Positions 43,828 through 54,563 of a stretch of DNA of 64,000 bases are shown piece after piece. The translations under genes were made by a program, and so were the position numbers. The stretch's first letter is position 1, and each line of letters opens with the position of its first letter. The stretch comes from Magicicada septendecula. Taxonomy: Eukaryota; Arthropoda; Insecta; Hemiptera; Cicadidae. The stretch lies in assembly GCA_034769895.1 (NCBI GenBank), contig CM068375.1:253621542-253685541 (forward strand), written 5' to 3'. The notes under the pieces are model-generated. The model searched no databases and was not told the DNA's origin. It was given only the letters and a program-made list of their open reading frames with translations.

Positions 43828-46800
43828 AAATAATGAAAGTAAAGTCAGTACGGTAACGGGGGAGGTAGAAATTCATTCAGACCCGAATGTGGGCAAAGAA
43901 AATGTTTTATGCGAAGTAGATGATGTAAACGATTCAGGAATGGAGACAACTCCAAGCCTGATAGACGAATCTGTAATAATAAATAATGCAGAAGCAAAAT
44001 CTACTTCAATAGTGACTAAAATAAAAGAAAATGAGTGTACAATAGCTGATATGATAAACTTTATGAAAACCATGTCTGAGAATATGAATACTAGATTTGA
44101 TGTTGTAACGATACAATTAAGCCAAATCTCGTACCAGTGATAAAAAAGATAATTCTTGATATAAAATTACTTCATATGAAATAAAATGTGTAAAAAATGA
44201 TTAAAATGTAAATACTTTGACATGACGTACAACGATACTACCCAACCCAAGTGATTGAGCCAAAAAACATAAACATAAAGAAGGGAACCACGTAACATAC
44301 TTATTAAAATGTAAATATTTTGACATGATTAAGCCGACAACCCAAACATACTTAAGAAAATATGATTGACAAAACAATGATGAACATAGAACTAAAGGAG
44401 GACCAAACCAAGATGAAGAAAGAAGATGAAGATTATTGAAGAAGAAGAATGAAGAGGAGACAGATAAAACCCAAGGGGAAACTAACACACATATATAAAA
44501 GGGAAAGATTGTATGTTAAAGATAGAATACGGTCAATAAACCTTAAATAATTATATATTAATGAAACCAATGTTATTATTATTATTGATTTAACATATGT
44601 AACCATTTTTAAGACAATACAATTATAAAGCAAAGTAGTATAGGAAGAGTACATTAACCCTGTCAGAAAGGTTAGATTCGACCAAAAACACAACTAGCCT
44701 AATATTGTTTATAGTAAACATAATACTAGAACAAAATAGTGAGAAATGGTAGGAAAAAGTATAGGGGTTACCCATTAAATAACACTAATTACAAAACAGT
44801 GAACCAAAGTGAAGTGTTAATGCCCTATAAAATAGTGAAGGTGAAACATTCAAATTAGAATGCTAAGGAAATAGACACTCTTTAAAACATTGATAAACCA
44901 CCAATGATTAGAGTGGAATTATAATTAATTGTATACCTAGAAGTAATTAAAAATAGTATTTAAAATTTAATATAAGGAAAGCATGTGACATATCAGGGAG
45001 AAAGCCCAGTACCATAACTTGTGTTAACATAGCATGATAGGATAGAAGTAAAGTTTGTTATTAAAGATTACATTTATAAAGAATACAACACCCCATGTTG
45101 AAAGGGGAATTAACCTTCATAATATTAGAGAAAGTGACAATGTTTATCACCATACTTTATAAGACAAGATAGAAATCAATGTTAGTACTAAGAATAATTT
45201 ATGATTTATAAAGAATAGTTGATTCAATGTTAAAGAAGGAATATGACTGAAAAGGGACTTACAGTCCATAAACCTAACTATTATATTTTAAATGAAAAGT
45301 AATGAAAATTTATGTTGAATAATAATTAAAACACAAACAAATAAGTGAAGCCCATCAGGCTGAATTCAGAATGTAATTTAAAAGGGAAATACACTAGAAA
45401 ACAATCATGGCTGTTTGTAACTAGAAAAAACAGTTAACTGCCAAGAACATTTCAAATGCAAATTGTATCAATTTCACAAAAAATCTTACTAATCTAAGAA
45501 CAGTGAATGGACAATGATTGTATATCAGTTATTTCTACACAGAAATATTATTGTAATAATTTAATTCAAGAAAGATATGTTATTTTTTAAATGTCAACTA
45601 ATTAGACTATAGTTAAAGTGTAACAAAATATGACCTTATGAGGTATCATTGTAAACTTTGAAAGGAAAGAAAAATAATAGTGATGTCATTTATTATCCCA
45701 AAGGAAGTATAAGGGAATAAAATCATTGGGAAAATACTTAATAAATTTGAATAAAAATTCAAATATCTCTAACAATGTAAGTAAAGAGTAATGAAACAAG
45801 CATGGAATTATTAGTTACTATGACGAGTCATTTGAGGCTTATTTTTCCGTTAAATTATAGAGACGCTGAAGAAACGAAGCGTGGGTACGCCACACAAGAA
45901 ATTGGACAAACTAAAACTTTAATTTAAACAGTTATAACAAGTCAACTAGTGAATTCAAATGATCCCATGTGAAGAGACGTCGATCTGTACAGAATTAATG
46001 ATGACCAGGAACGAAATTGAACAAACTAATTAAAGAAAAAAACCCAGACCAGTTTGAAGAAGACGCTGGAAGCCTACAACCAGCCCAAATTCGAAAAATA
46101 CACGCCTACCCATGATGACCCTCCAACGTGAGACGAACTGATAAGTACCGAATAATTTCTTACTCCTAAAACCCCAAATCACTTAAATTATTTTCAAATG
46201 ATAAAATTTCTCACTATTTAAAAGTAGTATTTTCTTTCAAAGGTAAAGGCATAATTTACTTATATTAAAAACCATTTATAAAGATAACCTTATTTGTAAA
46301 CATAATTACTGTAACAGAAATACGACACTACGGAACAAATTGTACAAACACATTATAAATCCTAAGTACCTATAAGGTATAATAGTGTACTTTCTTTTCA
46401 TGTAATCAACGTTTATGTCTATTTTCATGATCAAAAGAACTCCAGATTTTAAAAACATAGTAATTTGTTGACATAACGGAACGATAGTGTTTTAAAATCG
46501 AAATTTGCCAACCTTGAGATGTTTATGTTTCACGCTCTAAGCCGGGGCATAATATTATAATCTGTTTATGATTCAATTGTCATATTTATTAATAATTAAA
46601 TTTGTATTAAAAGATACAGTACAACACAATATTCTCTTGTTATTTCATAGGATTTATTTTTGTAAAATATATGTGTGTTAGCGAAGTAGTAAGTATCAGC
46701 CAACTAGCGCTTGTTACGAGTGGCCGAGTCGACAACCTGTGTAGCAGCGGGAATAATTCGAACGCCACAGCTGTCCATGCTAATACCACATATTACTTTA

Positions 46801-48151
46801 AAAATTAAATGTTTTAATTGTTTTAATAAAAACAATTTGGCGCCACCCGGGAATCGTAATCCCTATGAATTGACAGGTAGGTTGTACTGGTGACATTGAC
46901 AACGCTACGGACTCCAGTAGTGACGTCGATTTATGTAACAACCAGTGTGAGGCAAACACACTACAATCACACTAATACACCATATAAACAAGTGTGATAC
47001 ATTTTAACAGGTACGACCTCGTTAACTCGTTACAATGTTAACGATATTAAATTTGAAGTTCAAAATAGCAAATTTGATGTTATAAATAGTCGTTTTGATG
47101 AAATGAATACACAAAATGTTAAATTTGAAGTTAATATTAATAAACGGCTGAATGAGATTAACGAACGTTTTGATATTAATGACAGTAAGTTTAATGAAAT
47201 AAATACCAGAGGCAATGGTATAAAGAGTGAGATCGTAAACGAAATAAATGAACGTTTCTATACATTTAAAGAACAAGTGAAAGAGTCAGTAGAGGAACAG
47301 GTTAAAAGTAAAGCAATTCAGATAATTAATAACAAGGTAAGTGGTAATTACGGTAGTAAATCTACTAGTGAAGTAAGCGATAACAATGATATAATTAAAA
47401 ATGGTGATGTAATTGAAAATGTAGTATCAGAGAGTGATACATTGAATAATGATAGTGATGATGAGAGTTTAGTAGGAGTAGAAATTAGTGATGAGGTAGT
47501 AGTTGTTAATGGGATTGAGAGAGAGCTTGATGAAAGGTTAGGTGGGCAAAGGGCAAGTTTTCCCCAAGTGTTGTATGAGGACAGAGTTTCCTCCAGTAGT
47601 TTGTTGTAATATTCTTGGAAGAGCCAAGAAATATAGTAAGTTTGTTGTGCCCTTTGCGTGGTATGAAATAGGTCAGGGGGGTTGTGACAGGTGTTATGAT
47701 GTGGAGAGATATTTAGAGAGAGAGTTGTTTGTAGATGAGGAAATAGAGTTATTTACGTTAAGTAGGAGTTATAAAAAGTTGAAAGAGAGGTTAGAATTGA
47801 AGGAAATAGATGATATAAAATACTTACCTTGTGAAATAGAGATGGATGATTATTTTGATGATACTGTTGTAGACGATAAACACTTACCTTATGATGTAAT
47901 TGATATAGTGGAGGAGTATAATGATAAAATAACTTATCTTATGCTATCCAAAAATACTGATGGAAACAGAACTAAAATTACCAATGTAGACGGGCTTTAT
48001 GAAATAATGGGAGACAAATATGTAGTTAATTACTGTATCAATATAATTAACGAAAGTAGTCTTTACAATAATAATTATAATGTAATGTATGTCGATAAAA
48101 ACAAGTTGTGATATAAATACATCAGATTATTATATGATGATGGGGGTTAAA
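43828..48151 (+). pseudogene. Element C orphan ORFs, left copy, split by a solo LTR
   Basis: Coding pieces are 43828-44103 and 47035-48151. The start ATG present in the right copy (56883) reads ATTG here. The product is acidic, then a coiled coil with repeated RFD and KFN units, then a frame change near 47,590, then the Cys-bearing KYSKFVVPFAW domain (47542-48111). A TGA at 48109-48111 stands where element D has a Cys codon, after which YKY and DDGG* follow as in D. A 2.9-kb LTR interrupts it after RFDV. The function is unknown. Confidence 0.75.
44104..47034 (+). repeat. Solo LTR of family B (2,931 bp)
   Basis: Starts TGTAACGATACAATTAAGCC and ends CTCGTTACA, flanked by ATGT at 44100-44103 and 47035-47038. 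The uninterrupted target can be read in the right arm near 56,595-56,610. It shows the full length of this LTR family. At 46838 TTGGCGCCACCCGGGAATCG is a strong primer-site-like sequence about 195 bp before its end. The region 46680-46930 is more GC-rich than the rest. No coding content. Confidence 0.92.
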
Positions 48152-48648
48152 TAAAAATTCAGGGAATGGACATTTTAAATATTTTAGTTTATGGTTATGA
48201 CCTGGATAGATTATGAAATGAGGTGTGGTAAACAAAAAAATAATGTAAAAGAATTGTAAATAAAATTTTAGTGAAATTAATTGTGTTTGTGGTGTAAAAG
48301 GTATTTGATGTAAACAATGTGTGTATGTAGTAGAAATTGGTTTAATAATAATAATAATAATATTTTGGCAGACTAAATAAATAACGAGAATAATTATGAA
48401 GGTGATAATAAATGAATTGTAATTATTTTGGAGTAAGGTAATTAAAATAATTTGTGTTTTGAACAATTGATTGAATTAAAGAATTTGAGATTAATTAATT
48501 AATTAATGTTGTATAATTGAATTTTTCTAATGAATTTAAATGATTTTATGAGATTTAAACTTGATAATAATAATAAATGAATAAATGTAAAATGTGTTTA
48601 GTTGTGGAGTAACATGGTTGTTAAAATGTTTCAGAAGATACATGGAGT
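48152..48648 (+). other. Untranslated part of element C, left copy
   Basis: AT-rich, no gene. It resumes at 52,103 after the hAT element. The first bases (GGGAATGGACATTTTAAAT) are conserved in D near 31,835. The hAT target duplication CATGGAGT is at 48641-48648. Confidence 0.7.
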
Positions 48649-51600
48649 CAGTGGCGAATATAGAATATATTTTTGGGGGGGCCAAGATTAATGTAAGGTT
48701 AGGTTAAGTAATTTTAAGTAGACACCCCATGATACTTTATATCAGTTTTGCTGCTCATATTCAGAGGGTAATTTGCGCTGAATGCCCCTTTTACTTTACC
48801 GAGATCACGCTTCTTTATTGTTGACATTAAATCATAAAAAATATATCTATTTTTAAACAAACCAAATGATGAAAAGATCTGTTACTATATTTCAAACATT
48901 GGTCAAGATTTTAACAATGTCTCATCTGTAAACACTTATCCAAACTAAAAGAGTGAAATACGCGATTGTGTTTATCGTGTTTGGAGGGGTTCTAGCTATA
49001 AATATTGTTTTGTTCTGTCATGTATGTATAAATTGCCAAGACCCCTATTTTTTTCTTTTTGTGTATACACGCATATGTGTGTTTTATCAACTGTCATTCA
49101 AAAGACTGTTTTGAGTATTGTTTTGGAGAGACCTTAAAAGAAGGTTTAATAAAGTGACTGTTTGACAATGCAACAAAATTTGTTTTATTAATCGTTTATC
49201 CAACTGACAATAAAAAGAATACATAAAAAGGAACTCCACTTTTTATATAGACCAATGGTTACGAAACAAAATCCAGGTTTCTTGGTACACTTGCAAACTT
49301 ATCAAGAACTTCATCGTCACTAACTATAATGTCTCTGTGGATAGAAAATAAAGCAAGCCCGTTAAGCCTACTTTCAGATGTGCTGTTCCTTAGGTAAGTC
49401 TTCAGTCTTCTCAGGCTGGAGAAAGTTCTCTCTACGGTTGCGACAGAAACAGGAAGAACTGCGAGTAATTTCAGAAGGGTATAAATGTTGGGGAAGAAAG
49501 TCTTGTCACATTTTTCTAGAGAACTTATAACCGTTTTTGGAAGATTTGAAGGATTTTCCTGACTCCACTTTTCTTTCCACAACATAAACTCACTTTGCAC
49601 AATCTCTTTATGTGACAAATCTTCTTCGTAGAAACCAAAAGCAGCCTCCAATGAACCGAAATCTGTTATGATACACAATTGTGGAAGGATGTTTTGTAAG
49701 GATGCAACTGTTTCCTTGTGAGATTCAAAGCGTTCTTTCAGTGAGTTACAAAAATCGTCCAGGTATGGCACATAAACAGCTCGTCGATAGTATTCTTCTT
49801 CTGTGGGGTAAGGGACGTTGCTACGTGCTGTTTGAAGGCGGCAAATTCTTGGAATCTCTTCCTTAATGTCAAGTTTGGCAGCGAATGACTTTACTTGATT
49901 ATACAAGGCTTTAAATGAGTCATCAGCATTTGCCCTCTCCTTCGACAGAAGGTGTAAGACACTCGTAACGTTAGTCAAGGCCTGTGGAAGATCTATATTT
50001 TTGTTTTGAAGCTGCTCAGATAAGTTATGCGTGGTTGATAGCATCCGGCTCAAAACAAAAAGATTAATAAGAAATGCAAATTGACTAATAGCACTACTTA
50101 GAGTGTGAGCCTTAGAAGCTGAGTCACTTAATTCCTCTTCTTCTATTTTGCAAAGGGAGAGAAAGATAGGTTCCAAAATGTCTTTAAATAAAATTACTGA
50201 GTCGTGCCTTTCTACCCATCGGGTTTCGCACAGTGAAAGAAGTTTCTTTTTCTTTTGTTCTGGACAACATTCAGAAATCATTGATTTCAATATTTCTGTT
50301 CTTTTGGCTGACATATGAAAGAATCCACAGACTTCTTTTATGACACCCATACAGTTTCTTATAGAAGGTATTCTGCTCGCATCTGACAAACACAAATTTA
50401 GAGTGTGTGAAGAACAATGTGTATACAGGGCCAATGGTAGCTTTTCTCTGATGGAAGCTTGTACTCCTCTGAATTGCCCACTCATCGTGGCAGCGCCATC
50501 GTACCCTTGACCTCTCATTTTGTTTAGATCAAGCCCTAATGTTGACAAGGTCTCCAATATTGTGTTAGCCAAACCTGCTCCAGTGATGTCATAAACGGGG
50601 ACGAATGTCAGAAAATCTTCTCTGATTTTGAAAGTTTGGTACTCTACGTAACGTACACAGAGAGAAAACTGTTCGATTTGGCTGATGTCAGTGGTTTCGT
50701 CTGCTAAAACGGAATAGAAACAGACTTTCTGACATTTTCTACAATTTTTGATTGTATTAAGTGACCGAATATGTTAATAAGTTCGTTTTGAATGAAAGAA
50801 CTTGTGTACATCGTCTTCCCACCACTGGTCATTAATTGGTCTTTAAGAATATTATCTCCACTGTTGGCTCGGTATCTCAACAACGATCGAAAATTCCCAT
50901 CATTTTGGTCCGGTTCTTCAGGGCTTATTCGTCCAGAGTCACGATGACCCCTTAGAGCTATTTGCTGCCTCCCGCAAAATCTTATTGTTTGTATTATAGG
51001 GATTAGCCGTTTTCTATTATTCTCAATATCCAGTCTTCTTTGGGCATTTACTTGATTGATAACACTTTCAGCCTTTTTCTTAACTATAGCTTTTGTGTTT
51101 TCAGCGAGCAAAACATATTTCTTATGATAGGATAAGTTTTCATGTTTGCTAAACATTTCCCTGGCTTTTTTTAAATTGGTAAAAGCCTGAGTAACCAACG
51201 CCCCTGCTACTTGGTGATCTCCTTTCCCTACATTTTCGGTATGGGAAAATAACACGCAGTACTTGCAAAAAGATCCAGATTTTTCCTCTGAATAAGCTAA
51301 CCACGTAAATTCTTCTAGCCACTTCATTTGAAAAGATCTAGTATGGTTTGAACTAGTAATGGAGGGAAATTTGTATCCAGGCTGAGGTTTCCAAACATTT
51401 TCTAATAAAAAAATTTGTTTTTCGTTTGTGAAAGACTGAACGGAATTGTTTTGACAATAGTTTCCAATATCATAGATATTTTTCCTTACTTGATTAGGCC
51501 TACTATCCTCCATAACCGGAACTACATTAATTGAGCTCGAAGTAGCGACATCACAAGAAGCAATTCTACCAATGCAGCCGACTTCAGCATTGTCACCGTC

Positions 51601-52094
51601 AGGCCTATTTGCACTTTGTCCTTTCGTAACACTACCAACTTCAGGACTGTCACCAACAGGCTTATTGACACTTGGTTTTTTGGCGAAAAAGTTTTGAATA
51701 GAAGCTTGCCTCTTCATTACAATTGTGGTTCACTTACGGCCAACTTCAATATACTGATAAAGTACATAAACATTAACACTTAAAACACCACCATACTTCA
51801 GTACAACAGATGTCGAACAAACGTAAACAACAAACAATGGCTGCCACTGAACTGTTCAGTTGTCCGCACGCGCAGATGGCCGGGCGGGAGCCCGAGTCGG
51901 ACCGAATCAACCCGAACTGGCACGAACTTCACACTACTACCACCCCACTCCCCTCACATATACGGGGAATTATCACTGTCTGCCGTGGCGGTGCCTTCGC
52001 GCATGATTCATTAAAATAATTCAGATTACGTTACTTATTTTTTCTTTATATTCATTATTTCGGGGAGGGCCCGGGCCCCCCCTTATATACGCCC
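48649..52094 (-). mobile_element. hAT DNA transposon nested in element C
   Basis: Flanked by the 8-bp duplication CATGGAGT (48641-48648 and 52095-52102), as expected for hAT. The left end CAGTGGCGAATATAGAATAT and the complement of the right end (GGGCGTATATAAGGGGGGGC) are loosely similar, both leading into runs of G. The transposase is on the minus strand. GC-rich sequence at 51,800-52,000 upstream of the coding region may be its promoter. Confidence 0.88.
49259..51717 (-). pseudogene. hAT transposase (TTF-zinc-finger/DUF4371 type), one frameshift
   Basis: Begins MKRQASIQNFFAKK at 51717. A TTF-type zinc-finger region follows (QMKWLEEFTWLAYSEEKSGS, then CKYCVLF). Near 50,705 the frame shifts; the next frame continues with LADETTDIS, holding the first catalytic Asp, then MRGQGYDGAATMSG (second), CETRWVERHD, and the C-terminal dimerisation block LAVLPVSVATVERTFSSLRR with its Glu. 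It ends RNLDFVS. It resembles ZMYM/'52 kDa repressor'-like hAT proteins of insects. Only one lesion was seen, so the insertion is fairly young. It is part of a transposon, not a host gene. Confidence 0.85.
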
Positions 52095-52102
52095 CATGGA
52101 GT

Positions 52103-54037
52103 TATGTACATTATTGGGTGGTTATATTTTTGTGTCTATGACAGTAATCATGTTGTATTCGAGTATATGAGTGATGTAAAGTAAGTATGAATTTTATAAT
52201 GCAATTTAATTCAAGTAAAATGTTTACATGTGTTTAAAAGGTTTTAAATTAAATGATGAAATTAACTTGACATAGTTATGAATTTTCAATGGGTAATAAA
52301 AGTTAGAATTTGGGTGATAAATATTTAAATAAGGCATTTGAATCAGTCAGAGTTAATTTTAAAGGGGTGTTAAACAGAATAAGATTCTTGAGAATAAAAG
52401 TAGTACAGAAACTGAGTATTAGTAGGGACACAGTAGCGATAGTGAGTATATGTAAAGTAATGAGAGTGATGTAATTGGAGAGTAATTAGATGATAGAGGA
52501 ATTTTGTAAAGGGGGTGGTGTGATAAGGAGTCCTCAACGAAAAGCGTTGTGGCGGGAGGTGAACCGTATGTGTGTTGGCGGGGTTACCTTGGGGGGGACC
52601 AGGAACCAATAACGGAATGAGCATAGGGAGGGAACACATCCTAAGTACAAAGAGGGTAGAGGGTATTTTGTTATAAGGGTAGAATGATTCGAAGTGAGTC
52701 AGAGTAGTAAGTTAGTGGTGATAAATGTTTTGAGGAATTGTGGTCATCCTAGGTGAATCTGTTAGTGAGTGTTAGAGTCAGAAGGGGGTAAGGTTATATT
52801 TTAATGTCTTTTCAATGAATTAGATTATTGTGAATAATTGGGGATCACCCAAACCCATTAATGATGAAAATGTTAAATAGAAAATCTGATTTAAAGGGTA
52901 ATAATAAATGAAACAAGTGAAGAATTTAATAGAATTTGAAAATAAAATTAAAGCTGTAAGGTGTGAAATTTTTGGTCAAACTTAAATGTGAATTGTTTAT
53001 TCTAAGGTAACAATAACAATGTTAATTATGAGTGTACTATGTTTTATGATGTTTGATTATGTTACTGTTTTTACTGTGTTAGAGTGTAAGTATTATAAAC
53101 ATATGTTGTGTATCTTTCATGGTATAGATTTGTGTAGGGTATATAGGGTAAGGTCATTCACCTGACCCAGAGAGATCAGCTGATGACTGGTATGTACTGT
53201 ACAATGGTCAATGTATCCAATTCATATGTTCTTGTAACAATCACTGTAAGTTTAATTTATATTTTATTTGATAATTTTCTTCCTATTATCAGAAGACATG
53301 TTTAATAAAAATTATTAAAAAAAAAAAAAAAAATTATTTTCTGCTTGGAGTACAGATTGTGTTTTGATGTTCAGGATATATTGCTGATTATATGTTACTG
53401 GATTAACTGAGTTATATTGTTCATATTATATGTGTTATAAACAAATATTATGATAAGGGAATTTATGATTTAATAAGGTATTCAATTTATTTCATTTATT
53501 ATGATTGTTAGTAGCTAATTAAGAAAAGTTGTAAATTCATTTTAGAGATTTTGAAATTTTGAGAGTAAATGGAAGGAGATGGTGAAATTAATGGTAATAT
53601 GAATCTTTGATATTGGATTTGGTTTAATTTTTTGAACAGAATTTAAATAATTTAATCTGATTTGTTTGATTTATTTTGAGTATGTGTACGCACCCAGTAC
53701 TTGCTAAAAGCAACCCAGTATGCATGTAAGGGGGAACATATCGGTTGAGGATCTGTTATGGTGTAAGGCCAGTTTCGGATTTTTTTATGGAATGAGTTGA
53801 GGTTAGGTGGTACTATGGTGAGTATCTGTCTGATTTTATGGTGTTGGGATCTCGCACAGAGAAGTCCAGTAATCTCGTTCAGGTGCAGCCATAATTGCCT
53901 AGCTAGGGGGGTAGTTTACCCATGATGTATTAGGAATTAAAGGGAGGTTGTTGGCGCCATATCCTCACCGATCCTCTTAGGTTTAGCAATGTGAGTTTTA
54001 ATGTTCTTGGGCATAAAACCTCTCATTAGGGGGGTAT
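52103..54037 (+). other. Untranslated 3' internal region of element C, with PPT
   Basis: No gene. The last part (53840-54030) matches the equivalent region of D on the minus strand: GAGAAGTCCAGTAA, GGCGCCATATCCTC, and a CTCTTAG block. It ends with AGGGGGGTAT (54028-54037), then TGTAATGTG at 54038, the expected start of the 3' LTR. A poly(A) run lies at 53319-53333. Confidence 0.65.
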
Positions 54038-54563
54038 TGTAATGTGTCAAAAAAGGGGGTTTATATTTTTTACTTCCATATTCCTTAAGGAAATGGAAGT
54101 ATGGTGATGGCAAAAAAAATCGTGTTCGAGATTATTGCAGATTCTGATTGTACTACACTCAAAACATGAAAAAAGTCGTTTTTCGAAAAGTGTCTGTGTG
54201 TCTGTCTGTGTGTAGATTTTTTTTCTATGGCAACGATAACTGCCGCAAATTCAAACAGAATCAAATAATTTTTTGCATACAGACCTGATTTGTAGAGTAC
54301 TCATGACCTGTTGTTTTTGGTGAAGATCGGTTGAGGGAAAGGGGTAGTTTACCTGCAACAGTTTTTTTTATCAAGGGTAATTTTTTTTTTGGCAAACGAT
54401 AACAGCCGCAAATTCAAACAGAATCAAATAATGTTTTGCATACAGCCTTGAATTATGGAGTTCTCAAGACCTATTGTTGTTGGTGAAGATCGGTTAAGGG
54501 AAAGGTGTAGTTTACCTGCAACGTTTTATGTTTTAACAAGGGTATTTCCTATGGCAATAATCT
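54038..54563. repeat. LTR start, hairpin and 162-bp tandem repeat at the inversion breakpoint
   Basis: 54038 starts like a C LTR but soon changes. A hairpin lies at 54071-54101 (TACTTCCAT...ATGGAAGTA, with TTCCTTAAGGAA at its centre and one unpaired A). Then come TG-rich sequence and two copies, with the start of a third, of a repeat of about 162 bp (54225, 54388, 54550) containing GCCGCAAATTCAAACAGAAT. The third copy is cut where the right inverted-repeat arm starts (54564). Confidence 0.7.

Larger units (their letters stand above)
43434..49077 (+). repeat. Left arm of large inverted repeat (element C, + copy)
   Basis: From GGTCTCCAT at 43434 the sequence is the reverse complement of 57287 downward, as far as GCATATG at 49077 (54564 on the other side). 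The solo LTR at 44104-47034 interrupts only this arm. Net of that, the arm is about 2.7 kb. It contains the end of the C LTR, primer site, the C ORFs and the first 430 bp of the hAT element. Confidence 0.92.

Noticed and set aside
46680..46930. GC-rich segment as a tRNA gene or SINE head
   Set aside because: Only the primer-site-like TTGGCGCCACCCGGGAATCG is tRNA-related; no cloverleaf or A and B boxes could be found, and it lies inside the B solo LTR.
49259..51717. hAT-like protein as a domesticated host gene
   Set aside because: It has an 8-bp target duplication at both element ends and a frameshift, so it is a transposon copy.
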